A stretch of 64,000 nucleotides of DNA from Ardenticatenaceae bacterium (GTDB lineage: Bacteria > Chloroflexota > Anaerolineae > Promineifilales > Promineifilaceae). Each line of letters starts with the position of its first letter. Within the stretch, counting starts at the first letter, position 1. The stretch is taken from contig WYBM01000021.1 in NCBI GenBank assembly GCA_011525915.1, positions 1 through 64,000 on the forward strand, read 5' to 3'. The notes under the pieces were generated by a model, which had not been told where the DNA came from, made no database searches, and saw nothing but the letters and a program-made list of their open reading frames with translations. Shown in pieces: positions 20,843 through 29,494 of this stretch. A program made the position numbers and the translations under genes.

Positions 20843-21625
20843 CTACGTTTGGTTGGCGCGTGAAGGCTGGGTTTCATTCAGAGCGGCGTGCTGCCGCCCA
20901 TAGGCGCCGGTCCACAAATTCCAACGCACCTTTAAGGCTTCAATCAGCGATTTGATATAGCCGGAAAAGGTAACGTGGGTATGGGGTTCATCCACCCAAT
21001 TGGCCCCCAGGATATTAATTTTATAACCAAAGTAACGGGCCAGGGCCAGCGCCTCAATGTCAAACAGCCAGCCGTTAATTTGAGCCACGGCAAAAATATC
21101 GCTGGCTGCTTTTGCGCGGAACGCCTTAAACCCACACTGTGTGTCCCAGATACCAGGCACGGCAATGGCCTGAATGAACAAGTTACCGGCGTCGCCCATC
21201 AGCCGCTTGTGAAAGGGTTGAGGGGTAGATTGCCGGGCATCGGCGGCATCTTTGCTGTCACGAGAGCAAATAATGACCGATTCACCACGATCAAATAATG
21301 GCTTCATCTGGTCAAAGTGGCTCATATCGGTGGAATTATCAGCATCGGTGAAGAGGCGGATCTCCCCTTTGGCTGCCCGTATCCCCTGACGCACAGTGTA
21401 CCCTTTGCCCCGGTTTTCCTGGCGGTTAATCCAGCGAATGTTTACCTTGTTTTCAGCAAAAGCGCGTACCACATCGCCTGTATGGTCTGTGCAGCCATCT
21501 AAAACAATGAGCAGTTCCCAGGTAAATGACTGCTGTGTCAGGTAGGCATATACGGCAGCCAATGTTTTACCGATGCGTTCTGCTTCGTTATAAGCGGGAA
21601 TGATGACAGACAGATATGGTTGCAT
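20843..21625 (-). CDS. Family 2 glycosyltransferase, dolichyl-phosphate glucosyltransferase-like
   Basis: A 260-residue GT2 enzyme. Features are YLSVIIPAYNEAERIGKTL at the start, LLIVLDGCTDHT for nucleotide binding, FTDADNSTDMSHF with the DAD metal motif, and CGFKAFRA. The pattern matches enzymes that load glucose or mannose onto a polyprenyl phosphate carrier (Alg5/DPM type). Such a lipid-linked sugar would be the donor for GT-C enzymes like those at 47.6-57.8 kb, but that link is only inference. I use the ATG at 21623-21625 because GGAGAGAGAAGAAG precedes it; an upstream ATG at 21643 is possible. Confidence 0.88.
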   Translation of the reverse strand: MQPYLSVIIPAYNEAERIGKTLAAVYAYLTQQSFTWELLIVLDGCTDHTGDVVRAFAENKVNIRWINRQENRGKGYTVRQGIRAAKGEIRLFTDADNSTDMSHFDQMKPLFDRGESVIICSRDSKDAADARQSTPQPFHKRLMGDAGNLFIQAIAVPGIWDTQCGFKAFRAKAASDIFAVAQINGWLFDIEALALARYFGYKINILGANWVDEPHTHVTFSGYIKSLIEALKVRWNLWTGAYGRQHAALNETQPSRANQT

Positions 21626-21665
21626 CTCTTCTTCTCTCTCCATGAGTGGTTACCAGTGGAGAATG

Positions 21666-22631
21666 TTACCTGCCTGACGGGGTCTCGTCAACCGGGGTGA
21701 GCACGGCCGTTAGGGAATCGTCATCTAGGCGGCGGGTTGTCTGGATTTGCCGGCGTTTGGGCCACATTTTGCCAATGCCCCACACACCAGCAAGCTGGCC
21801 ACGCAGGCGGGCCCGTGCGGCCGCGCCGCGCCAGGCGCGAAGCGCGTCACGGGTGATGGTGAGCTGCGCCTTTAAGATGAGCCGCCAGTTTTGGTGCAAG
21901 AGGGGGGTAGGGTAATTTTTCCAGATGAGGTAGAGGAAGTTACGGCCGTCATAATAGCTGCCGGTAACACTGCCGCCGGTGGCTTTGAGCTTGTGGTAGA
22001 CCACGGCCGTGGGCACATACAGCACCTTCCACCCGGCCAGGTTGGCCCGCCAGCCCAGGTCTACATCTTCGCAGGAGAAAAAAAAGTCATCATCCAGAAA
22101 GCCGATTTCCGTTAACATGGCCCGCCGGTAAGCGGCGGCGCCGCCACAGGCGCTAAAGACGTATTCCGCCTGATCAAATTGCCCTTCATCTTTTTGCCAA
22201 ACGCCGCGGTTGCCAGGCAGGCCATCGACGCGGTAATAATCCCCGGCCGTGTGAAAGTGATCACGTCGGTCAAAAAGCAGCATCTTGCAGGCGACGCTGC
22301 CCACTTCAGGATGTTCATGAAAGGCGCGGATGATTTCTGACAACCAGTGAGGATGCACGGCCGTGTCATTGTTCAGCAAAACGATGATCTCTCCCTGGGC
22401 GCTGGCCCAACCGGCATTACAAGCGCCGGTAAACCCCCGGTTTTCCCCCAGTTCAATGAGCTTTACCTCTGGAAAGTTTTCCTGTACATACGCCTGGCTG
22501 CCATCGGTGGAGCCATTGTCTACCAACAATACTTCAAACGTCTGGCAGCTTTGCTGACGCAAGGAAGCCAAACAATCGTCCAGGTGATGACGGCCGTTAA
22601 AATGAGGAATGATGATTGACGCAACAGGCAT
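21666..22631 (-). CDS. Family 2 glycosyltransferase, rhamnosyltransferase-like
   Basis: A 321-residue GT2 enzyme. VASIIIPHFNGRHHLDDCL opens the fold, VDNGSTDGSQ and GENRGFTGACNAGW bind the nucleotide sugar, VLLNNDTAVHP carries the metal motif (NND instead of DxD) and SCEDVDLGWR holds the catalytic ED-D segment. This is the WbbL/WcaA type, which often adds rhamnose to surface glycans. Nearby rfbD (dTDP-rhamnose synthesis, 24776-25621) supports that reading. The C-terminal 40 residues are basic and Arg-rich. Confidence 0.88.
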   Translation of the reverse strand: MPVASIIIPHFNGRHHLDDCLASLRQQSCQTFEVLLVDNGSTDGSQAYVQENFPEVKLIELGENRGFTGACNAGWASAQGEIIVLLNNDTAVHPHWLSEIIRAFHEHPEVGSVACKMLLFDRRDHFHTAGDYYRVDGLPGNRGVWQKDEGQFDQAEYVFSACGGAAAYRRAMLTEIGFLDDDFFFSCEDVDLGWRANLAGWKVLYVPTAVVYHKLKATGGSVTGSYYDGRNFLYLIWKNYPTPLLHQNWRLILKAQLTITRDALRAWRGAAARARLRGQLAGVWGIGKMWPKRRQIQTTRRLDDDSLTAVLTPVDETPSGR

Positions 22632-22640
22632 AAAGCAAGA

Positions 22641-22709
22641 GATTAGAGATTGGGGATTAGAGAGTAAAATTGCCTGCCAGACAATCTCTAATTCTCCAAT
22701 CTCCTAATC
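22641..22709. repeat. Imperfect inverted repeat of GATTAGAGATTGG words
   Basis: GATTAGAGATTGGGGATTAG (22641-22660) is mirrored by CTCTAATTCTCCAATCTCC (22685-22703) with a few mismatches. It fills the spacer between the GT2 gene and the oligopeptidase gene. The oligopeptidase stop (TAG) falls inside the right arm, as in other short-word repeats of this window. Confidence 0.75.
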
Positions 22710-24746
22710 AACGATCTCCAAGATATCCAGGATGAAGGCATACTCAAAGGCAGTATCTTTGAGGTAGTCATACCGACCAGAGGAGGAAAAGTGGCCGGCG
22801 CCCATGAATGTTTTGAGCAGCAGGCGGTTATCATCTGTCTTTAAGGCGCGTAACTTGGCTGTCCATTTGGCCGGTTCCCAATATTGCACACGCGGGTCAT
22901 TCAGCCCGGCAGTGATGAGCAGGTTGGGGTACGCCTGGGCCGTGGTATTGTCATAGGGTGAGTAGGAGAGCATATAGTCATAATACTCTTTCATTTTGGG
23001 GTTGCCCCATTCGTCAAATTCACCAATGGTCAGGGGGATAGATTCATCTAACATGGTGCTGACCACATCTACGAAGGGCACGCCGGCGATGACGGCTTTA
23101 AACAGGTCAGGGCGCATGACGGTGACAGCCCCCATCAACAAGCCGCCGGCGCTGCGCCCCATAATGGCCAGCCGGTCATGATTGGTGTAGTGCTGGGCGA
23201 TCAGGTGTTCGGCACAGGCGATGAAGTCGGTGAAGGTGTTTTTCTTGTTTAACCATTTGCCCTGATCATACCAGGTGCGGCCCATCTCTTGCCCGCCGCG
23301 AATGTGGGCCAGGGCAAAAATGAAGCCGCGGTCCAGCAGGCTGAGCCGTTTCTGGTCAAAGCGGGGCTCACTGTTGGCACCATAAGAGCCGTAGGCATAA
23401 AGCAGGCAAGGCGCACGGCCGTCACACGCCACCCCTTGCCGGTAAACCAGTGAGATGGGCACCTGTGTGCCGTCTGCGGCCGTGGCAAAAATGCGCTCCG
23501 TCATGTAATTCTCAGCATTGTACGCGCCCAAGACCGGCAGCTGCTTGCGGAAGGTCCAGGCAAAGCTGTCCATGTCCAGGTCATAGGTAGTGTCGGCCGT
23601 GGTCAGTGATTGGTAAACGAAACGCAGCTGGTTGGTATCTGGTTCCGGGTTGTCGCCACGCGCATAGGCGTAAACCGGTTCAGGAAAGGCTATGTCCTGG
23701 GTCTCACCGGTGGTGAAGTTATATATTTGCAGGGTGCGCAAGCCGTGGGCACGGCCGTAGACCGCCATGTGCCCGGCAAACAAGGCTATATCCTCTAGAA
23801 ATCGATCAGGGTCATGGGGAATAAATTCCTGCCAGTTACTTTTGGCGGGATTCGTGACCGGAGCTGTCATCAGCTTATAATTGGGCGCGTTTTCATTCGT
23901 GCGAATGTAAAACACACCTTGGCGATGGGTGGCAAAATAACGCACCCCTTTCTGGCGAGGGTGGATGCGGGTGAAACGGCCGTAAGGTGCTGTAGCATCT
24001 AAAAAGTATTCTTCGCTCATCTCCAGGCCAAATACACTCAGAAAAATGAACTGCTTGTCTTTCGACTTATCTACGTACACACTGAGCAAGGCGTCATCTT
24101 CCTGGTAAATGACCGGGTCGGCCGTCGCTTCTGTGCCCAACGTATGGCGGCGCAGTTGGTAATTGCGCCACTCTTCATTTTGCACGGTGTAGAAGAGGGT
24201 GCGGTTGTCATTGGCCCATTCGGCGGCGTAGCTGGTGTGTGGAATCTGATCCGGCAGCATCTCGCCTGTTTTCAGATTCTTGAAGTAAATGGTGTACCGT
24301 TCACCGCCGTTGGTGTCGGTAGAATAGGCCAGAATTTCCTGGTCTGGGCTGGGTTTAAAGATGCCCATTTTAAAATAAGGTTGCTCTGTGGCCAGAGCGT
24401 TGCCATCGACCAGAATTTCTTCAGGTGCGTCCAGGCTGCCTACTTTGCGGCAGTGAATGTCATATTGTTTGCCTACTTCGGTGCGTGTGTAGTAATAATT
24501 GTCACCAATACGCCTGGGCACGCTGCTGTCTGTCTCCTGAATGCGGCTGACCATTTCCTGGTACAGCGTTTCTTGCAGTGTTTGTGTATGGGCCATCATT
24601 GCCTGGGTATAGGCATTTTCTGCTTCCAGGTAGGCCAGCACTTCTGGGTTATCTCTTTCGCGTAGCCAGTAGTAATTGTCAAGGCGGGTATGGCCGTGAA
24701 TGGTTAATTTCTGGGGGTGTACGGGAGCAAGGGGGGGGAGTGTCAT
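22704..24746 (-). CDS. ptrB: Oligopeptidase B (S9A prolyl oligopeptidase family)
   Basis: A 680-residue enzyme that cleaves short peptides after basic residues. The seven-bladed propeller occupies about residues 70-400; the hydrolase domain has S532 in GRSAGG, D617 in LNDPRVQYWEP and H652 in GAGHFSSSGR. The N-terminal DNYYWLRERDNPEVLAYLEAEN block is typical of oligopeptidase B and prolyl oligopeptidase. There is no signal peptide. It lies between rfbD and the GT2 gene on the same strand; the 3' end is set by an inverted repeat. Confidence 0.93.
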   Translation of the reverse strand: MTLPPLAPVHPQKLTIHGHTRLDNYYWLRERDNPEVLAYLEAENAYTQAMMAHTQTLQETLYQEMVSRIQETDSSVPRRIGDNYYYTRTEVGKQYDIHCRKVGSLDAPEEILVDGNALATEQPYFKMGIFKPSPDQEILAYSTDTNGGERYTIYFKNLKTGEMLPDQIPHTSYAAEWANDNRTLFYTVQNEEWRNYQLRRHTLGTEATADPVIYQEDDALLSVYVDKSKDKQFIFLSVFGLEMSEEYFLDATAPYGRFTRIHPRQKGVRYFATHRQGVFYIRTNENAPNYKLMTAPVTNPAKSNWQEFIPHDPDRFLEDIALFAGHMAVYGRAHGLRTLQIYNFTTGETQDIAFPEPVYAYARGDNPEPDTNQLRFVYQSLTTADTTYDLDMDSFAWTFRKQLPVLGAYNAENYMTERIFATAADGTQVPISLVYRQGVACDGRAPCLLYAYGSYGANSEPRFDQKRLSLLDRGFIFALAHIRGGQEMGRTWYDQGKWLNKKNTFTDFIACAEHLIAQHYTNHDRLAIMGRSAGGLLMGAVTVMRPDLFKAVIAGVPFVDVVSTMLDESIPLTIGEFDEWGNPKMKEYYDYMLSYSPYDNTTAQAYPNLLITAGLNDPRVQYWEPAKWTAKLRALKTDDNRLLLKTFMGAGHFSSSGRYDYLKDTAFEYAFILDILEIVD

Positions 24747-24775
24747 AGAAAAGCCTCAAATTAAATAGTTTATGG

Positions 24776-25621
24776 TTAACGGTTAATGACGTGGTGGTGC
24801 ATGTAGTCGGCCAGGGCCTCTGGCCACGGCCGTAGGTGAATGCCAATAGCCGCGCCGGCGATATTGTGCAGCGCGCCAAAGGGGGGCGGGGTAGACGGCC
24901 GTTCAAATTCATGACTTAGAATAGGGGTGTTGGTCACGCCATCCAACCCGGCCAGGCGTAAAATTTCGTTGGCAAAGTCCCAGCGTGAGCAATGGCCGCT
25001 GTTGACAAAGTGGTAAATGCCGTATTGTTGTGTTTTGATCAGCTGGGCAATGGCTTTGGCCAGATCGTGAACGTAAGTGGGGTTGCCAATTTCATCGGTA
25101 ACCACCCGCAGCTGCCCGGTCTGGCGGGCGCGGTTAAGGATGGTATGAATGAAGTTGCGCCCCTGGGGGGCATACAGCCAGGCTGTACGCACAATATAAA
25201 AACGGTTCAGGATATTTTGCACATGAAGCTCGGCTGCGGCTTTACTACGGCCGTACGGGTTGGCCGGGCACAGCGGCATCCATTCTTCGTAGCCGTTCTC
25301 CTGTTGGCCAGAGAAAACTTCATTGGTGCTGACATGCACCATGGGCACACCAAACTGTTGGCAAGCCAGGGCTACGTTTTGTGTGCCCAGGCCGTTGACA
25401 CGGTAAGCCAGTTCTGGGTCACGTGCACAGCCATCGACGTTGGTATAGGCCGCACAGTGGATGAGTACGTCTGGTTTTGCGGTTGACACGGCCGTGAAGA
25501 CGGCCTCTTTTTCGCAAATATCAAGGTCGGGCTGGCCCGTGGCTGTGATCTCTGCATTTTTGAGTGTGGTTTGCAGCGTTGTTCCCAACTGGCCTTGGCC
25601 GCCAGTGATAAAAATTCGCAT
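24776..25621 (-). CDS. rfbD: dTDP-4-dehydrorhamnose reductase
   Basis: A 281-residue SDR-type epimerase/reductase (RmlD). It starts MRIFITGGQGQLGTTL (NAD(P)-binding loop), with HCAAYTNVDGC-RDPELAYRVN, VSTNEVFSG and the YGRSKAAAE catalytic Tyr-Lys. RmlD makes dTDP-L-rhamnose, the donor for rhamnosyltransferases such as the GT2 gene nearby. rfbA, B and C are not in the window. The ATG at 25619-25621 has GGAG five bases upstream; the frame is open to 25648. The stop codon falls in a GTTAAT-word spacer. Confidence 0.93.
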   Translation of the reverse strand: MRIFITGGQGQLGTTLQTTLKNAEITATGQPDLDICEKEAVFTAVSTAKPDVLIHCAAYTNVDGCARDPELAYRVNGLGTQNVALACQQFGVPMVHVSTNEVFSGQQENGYEEWMPLCPANPYGRSKAAAELHVQNILNRFYIVRTAWLYAPQGRNFIHTILNRARQTGQLRVVTDEIGNPTYVHDLAKAIAQLIKTQQYGIYHFVNSGHCSRWDFANEILRLAGLDGVTNTPILSHEFERPSTPPPFGALHNIAGAAIGIHLRPWPEALADYMHHHVINR

Positions 25622-25699
25622 AAAAACTCCATAAAAATTACCACCCAAAGTGGGGCGAATTATACCTTCTGCTGCCCCATTGGCGAATGACTCGCGTCA

Positions 25700-25761
25700 G
25701 CGGACCCACCGCTTTAGCGGATCCACCGCTTTAGCGGACCCACCGCTTTAGCGGACCCACC
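25700..25761. repeat. 17-bp tandem repeat, 3.6 copies
   Basis: The unit GCGGACCCACCGCTTTA is repeated at 25700, 25717 (one change), 25734 and partly at 25751. The repeat covers the 3' end of the SRPBCC gene: the stop codon and the last Arg-Trp-Val-Arg codons come from it. Copy number could vary between strains and would add repeats after the stop without changing the protein much. Confidence 0.9.
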
Positions 25762-26290
25762 TGGCAAAAGAGGGGGCAGGTGGTGGGGGCACGGCCGTGC
25801 GCTCTGCTGTGGTTTGGGCATGACGGCGGCGTAATTCCAGTTTGAGGCTCTCTTCGCCCTTGGCCATGGCCCAATGGTGGTTGGCCGAAAAGAAGGGTTT
25901 CATAATAAACGAAAGAGATTGCAACAGCGGCTTGTCGGCGCGAACACGCCAATCATAGGTTATATTGACCCATACGCCGTCCTGTACCAGCGTCCAGACA
26001 CCCCGCCCCACAAAGTCACCCCAGGCTTCCAGTGTAAAACCATGTGGGTAGTCGCTTTCCACCACCCGAAACTGCCAACGCAGCGTATAGGGCAGCCATC
26101 CTTTTGTATATAGGCTCACAACTTTGCCCACGCCGGTATCGGCCTCGCCGGGTTCCAGTTCTTGCACATCTAGGTAGACAGAAGGCCACCAACGCACCAG
26201 GTCTGGGGCGTTGCCGAGGATGTCGGCTACTTCCTGAGTTGTGCTTTGTACCCGCCAATGGGTTGTAAATTGATAGTCATTTGCGGCCAT
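25748..26290 (-). CDS. SRPBCC / polyketide cyclase-like protein
   Basis: A 180-residue START-like fold protein. HWRVQSTTQEVADILGNAPDLVRWWPSVYLDV is the usual N-terminal helix-grip pattern. WQFRVVESDYPHGFTLEAWGDFVGRGVW forms the central strands, and a long C-terminal helix follows. These proteins bind hydrophobic ligands; several are cyclases, others only carriers. No ligand can be named. The last 20 residues are Pro/Ala-rich and end in a tandem repeat. It stands alone between rfbD and the Crp-type regulator. Confidence 0.8.
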   Translation of the reverse strand: MAANDYQFTTHWRVQSTTQEVADILGNAPDLVRWWPSVYLDVQELEPGEADTGVGKVVSLYTKGWLPYTLRWQFRVVESDYPHGFTLEAWGDFVGRGVWTLVQDGVWVNITYDWRVRADKPLLQSLSFIMKPFFSANHHWAMAKGEESLKLELRRRHAQTTAERTAVPPPPAPSFARWVR

Positions 26291-26295
26291 AACCT

Positions 26296-26410
26296 CAATA
26301 AAGTGATCACTGTTCAGTTGCCAGTGATCAGTTGGGTGTTCTTCTGGACTGATAACTGGACACTGATGACTAATTACCTGGCAAAAGTCCGAAGTTGTTT
26401 TTAAACGAGC
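26296..26410. repeat. Intergenic CAGT-word repeat, copy 3
   Basis: Pairs with 58372-58503: both contain CAGTGATC-GTTGGGT, TTCTGGACTGAT, ACTGGACACTGATGACT and TTACCTGGCAAAAGTC in the same order. Its right end (AAAAGTCCGAAGTTGTTTTT) is the reverse complement of the left end of the copy at 124-275. An AGTGATCACT palindrome starts it at 26302. Confidence 0.8.
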
Positions 26411-26412
26411 CC

Positions 26413-27126
26413 TTAGATAGAGCCACCGGAGAGCTGGATAAGGTTAACAAGTTCCTGGCGTTTCACAATGGTAAATTTACGGCCGCTGACTTTCACCCAG
26501 CCAGCGCGCCGAAAGCGCCCCAACGCTTTGTTGATGCTGACGCGGGTGGCGCCGGTCATTTCTGCCAGGTCGGTTTGGGTGAGGGCAATTTGAATGGTAG
26601 TGCCATCAGGGGTTTGACGGCCGTGTTCATCTGCCAGTTCCAGTAATTGCCGGGCCAACCGTGCCGGTAAGTCTAAAAAGAAGATGTCGCTCACCTGATT
26701 ATTCAGCCGACGAATGCGGCGGGCCATGGTTTGCAGCACATGCAGGGCAAAGTCTGGATTATCTTGAATAAACCGCATAAAGTCTTCACGGTGCAGTGTC
26801 AATGTTTCTGTCAATTCCAGCGCTTCGGCCGTAGCTGAACGAGGCGAATCATCTAGCAGGGCCAATTCGCCGAAAAAGTCGCCGGTGCCCACAATCGCTA
26901 ACATCGCCTCTTGTCCATCGGGCGTAGAGTGCGTAATTTTCACCTTGCCTCTGCTGACAATATAAAGCAAGCCGCCCGGGTCACCATGATGGAACACAAT
27001 CTGCCCGGCGTTAAACCGGCGCATAACCAGTAATTTAGAGAGATTATCCGCCTCTTCTATCGTCAGGTTATTAAAAAAAGGGACTGCCTGTAAAGCCTGA
27101 GTTGCTGCTTGCATCTTCTTCACCAT
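26413..27126 (-). CDS. Crp/Fnr family transcriptional regulator
   Basis: A 237-residue regulator. An N-terminal cyclic-nucleotide-binding barrel (GQIVFHHGDPGGLLYIVSRGKVKI, FFGELALLDDSPRSATAEA) is followed by the dimer helix and a winged helix-turn-helix (LTQTDLAEMTGATRVSINKALGRFRRAGWV). FGELALLDDSPRSA matches the phosphate-binding cassette of cAMP- or cGMP-binding members, so a cyclic nucleotide ligand is likely (inference). There is no Cys cluster as in Fnr. I use the ATG at 27124-27126 (GAAGAGG upstream); the frame is open to 27204. Targets are unknown. Confidence 0.92.
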   Translation of the reverse strand: MVKKMQAATQALQAVPFFNNLTIEEADNLSKLLVMRRFNAGQIVFHHGDPGGLLYIVSRGKVKITHSTPDGQEAMLAIVGTGDFFGELALLDDSPRSATAEALELTETLTLHREDFMRFIQDNPDFALHVLQTMARRIRRLNNQVSDIFFLDLPARLARQLLELADEHGRQTPDGTTIQIALTQTDLAEMTGATRVSINKALGRFRRAGWVKVSGRKFTIVKRQELVNLIQLSGGSI

Positions 27127-27243
27127 TTTCCTCTTCCGTATTCTCCCCTTGCACCTGGCCAGTTTCACCCTACTATAGCGGGTTAAGTAATCGGCAACAA
27201 TCATTCAAAATTAAGATCGCTTTAGGTGTTGTCAATTCCTCAA

Positions 27244-27294
27244 GTAAACCACAGTTTGCTTTCTTTAGGAGTTCAAATTGTTTCTGTGGTTTAC
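27244..27294. repeat. 11-bp perfect inverted repeat at a gene 3' end
   Basis: GTAAACCACAG (27244-27254) and CTGTGGTTTAC (27284-27294) pair across 29 nt. The right arm contains the stop codon of the MBL-fold gene. It can serve as a hairpin ending that transcript; it also lies in the upstream region of the Crp/Fnr gene and could be a regulator site. Confidence 0.6.
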
Positions 27295-28151
27295 CTAACT
27301 GCGCCATTGCTGCCTAATTGTAACTCATCATAGATGTGATCCAAACTTTGTTTGATCTGCTGTTGCAACCACTCAGTTGGCGGGCCATTTTGGGGGAACA
27401 TTGCCAATAACTCAGGGATATACACGGCCGTACTCTCACGTGACTTCCCGGCGAAAATATGCCCCTTAATGCACTCGCGCATCCTGGTTATGTACGCAAA
27501 CACCGTTTGCACAGCGCTCTGATTACAGAGCGTGCCCCGGCCGGGCACAATGGTATGCAGGTCGTCCCCCCATGCCTGCAGCCGCTGTAACGTACCTAAC
27601 CATTGTTTGCTGGTTGCCTCCAACAGAAAGGGGTGATGGCCTATTGAAACTGTATCTCCGGCGAACAAGATGCCCTTGTTGGGCAAGTATACCCAGATGT
27701 TACCTGACGTTGGCCCAGGGGCAGAAAGCAGCAAAATATTACTGCTGTTCTTTAAGATGTGTAAATTATCACTAAAACTCATGGCCGGTTTTTCCACAGG
27801 CCCATTGCTTAATTCCCGGCCGCGCAGCGGGTTGCGGGCCGCCAGTGTATCCAGCAAATTTGCCGGGTACCGCTTATCATAACTGCCTAGCTTATCGGCC
27901 GTTACCTGGTGGGCGATAATTGGTGCGTTGAGCCACCGTGCATTCAATATCCGGCCGCCATAATAATCGGTGAGTATGACATATAAGATCGGGCGAGGGG
28001 TAAGGGTGTGCAAGCGTACCGCCCAGTCGCGAGCCTGGCGGGGGTACGTGGGTGTGTCTATGGCAATGACCCCCTGGCTGGTGACAATGGCGCCTACATT
28101 CACACCTTCATAGGCAGTTTCAACAAAGACATTTTCAGCGATCTGTTCCAT
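27291..28151 (-). CDS. Metallo-beta-lactamase-fold protein lacking the zinc histidines
   Basis: A 286-residue protein with the MBL fold layout but no metal site. The usual HxHxDH segment is reduced to LTDYYGG (residues 60-66), which looks like loss of about four residues. The second site reads APGPTSGN (P147 where His is normal). GDT (D166) is kept. The last motif is IVPGRG (R205 instead of His). Everything around these points (AIDTPTYPRQARDW, GILFAGDTVS, WLGTLQRLQAW) still reads like a hydrolase of the RNase Z/glyoxalase II superfamily. It is thus probably a non-catalytic or metal-free member. Function unknown. Confidence 0.82.
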   Translation of the reverse strand: MEQIAENVFVETAYEGVNVGAIVTSQGVIAIDTPTYPRQARDWAVRLHTLTPRPILYVILTDYYGGRILNARWLNAPIIAHQVTADKLGSYDKRYPANLLDTLAARNPLRGRELSNGPVEKPAMSFSDNLHILKNSSNILLLSAPGPTSGNIWVYLPNKGILFAGDTVSIGHHPFLLEATSKQWLGTLQRLQAWGDDLHTIVPGRGTLCNQSAVQTVFAYITRMRECIKGHIFAGKSRESTAVYIPELLAMFPQNGPPTEWLQQQIKQSLDHIYDELQLGSNGAVR

Positions 28152-28187
28152 GATGGTTAGGGAATTATGACAAAAAAGACAGCAGTT

Positions 28188-29411
28188 TCACAGCTGCCCC
28201 ATCAGCAATCTTTCGGCTCGGGCAACAGCCTGTTCCACTCGTTCCACGTTAGCGGTGGGGCCACCTCCCTGAGCCATTTCTGCCGTACCACCGCCGGAAG
28301 CTGATCCCAGCAGTTGCAAGGCCGGTTTTATGAGTTGATTCATTTCGCCAGGGGCGTTGCTTGATCGGCAAAAGATGAGCAAAGACTTTTCGCCGGCTAA
28401 CCCTAATAGGGCGACAACATTATCTTCCTTCACCAGGCGTCCAGCCAGCGTGCGCAGCTGCCCCGGATCACTATCAGTGTCCGGGTATACACGGGTAATG
28501 ATGATGGTATTGTTTTTGCGTTTCCCCTGGGCCCGCAGCGTATCGGCCTCAAGCTGGAGCATGGCATTGTGCTGGCGCTTGATAGTGCGGCGGGCTTCTT
28601 TGGTTTCTAGCTGGAGTTTGGTGACAGAGTCAACAAGCTCTGGTACACCGGTGGTGAGCATGGTGGTGAGCCGGTTCACGACGCTGTTCTTTTGCCGATA
28701 ATCCTGTAGGGCGCGCTGCCCACAACAAAATTCCACCCGCAGTAGGGTCCCACTACGTTCCAGTTTCACAATTTTGATCATGCCTACTTCCCCAGTGGCG
28801 TTGACGTGGGTGCCACCGCAGGCGGTCAGATCATAATTCTCAATTTCAATCAGGCGCAGCTTACCTTCACGGACCGGCGGGATTTTGCGTAAGGGCAGTT
28901 CCTGTGCCTCTTCCACGGAGGCCGCGCGAATATGTACCGGCCGATTTTGCCAGATGACCTGGTTTGCCAGGTGTTCGGCATATTCGATGTGTTCCGGTTT
29001 AACGGTTGTGGCTTCTAAGTCAATGGTTACGGTTTGCTCGCTTAGATGGAAACTGACTGTCTCGGCTTCAGCCGCCTGGATAAACGCCTGGGAGAGAATA
29101 TGCTGGCCGGTGTGCTGCTGCATATGGTCAAACCGGCGTGTCCAATCCAGGTCCGCCACAATAGTATCTGACCATATGTCTCCTTCACCTACCCAGTGCA
29201 AGATGGCACCATCAACTTCCCGCAAGGTAACGTTAAGCACCGGCACGTTATTGATAGTCCCTCGATCAAAAGGCTGCCCGCCAGAGGTAGGGTAAAAGCA
29301 AGTCTGATCTAAGATCACGGCCGTCAAACCCTCTTGCCGTACACGGTCTACAATTTGGGCTTTAAAACGGGTTCTATAGGAATCCTGATAATATAGTTTT
29401 CTGGTGGTCAT
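28188..29411 (-). CDS. Alanyl-tRNA editing protein, AlaX long form with DHHA1 domain
   Basis: A 407-residue free-standing editing enzyme that hydrolyses mischarged Ser- or Gly-tRNA(Ala). The N-terminal beta-barrel (TCFYPTSGGQPFDRG) is followed by the zinc motif HTGQHILSQAF with the partner CGGTHV, a coiled coil (about 265-305), and a C-terminal DHHA1 domain with the Gly-rich end GGGTAEMAQGGG. This corresponds to the long AlaX type, which is AlaRS without the catalytic and tRNA-recognition halves. It is separated from neighbours by 36 and 83 bp. Confidence 0.92.
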   Translation of the reverse strand: MTTRKLYYQDSYRTRFKAQIVDRVRQEGLTAVILDQTCFYPTSGGQPFDRGTINNVPVLNVTLREVDGAILHWVGEGDIWSDTIVADLDWTRRFDHMQQHTGQHILSQAFIQAAEAETVSFHLSEQTVTIDLEATTVKPEHIEYAEHLANQVIWQNRPVHIRAASVEEAQELPLRKIPPVREGKLRLIEIENYDLTACGGTHVNATGEVGMIKIVKLERSGTLLRVEFCCGQRALQDYRQKNSVVNRLTTMLTTGVPELVDSVTKLQLETKEARRTIKRQHNAMLQLEADTLRAQGKRKNNTIIITRVYPDTDSDPGQLRTLAGRLVKEDNVVALLGLAGEKSLLIFCRSSNAPGEMNQLIKPALQLLGSASGGGTAEMAQGGGPTANVERVEQAVARAERLLMGQL

Positions 29412-29494
29412 AGGCGGCTGCTCTTATGTTTTTGACGGCTTTCAATAATACCAGACGGCAGCAGCTTTGGGGAGTGGCATTTAAAAGGTCAGGC

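Noticed and set aside
26302..26311. AGTGATCACT as a Crp/Fnr operator
   Set aside because: It is one of many GATC/CAGT words of the intergenic repeat and lacks the TGTGA-N6-TCACA form.
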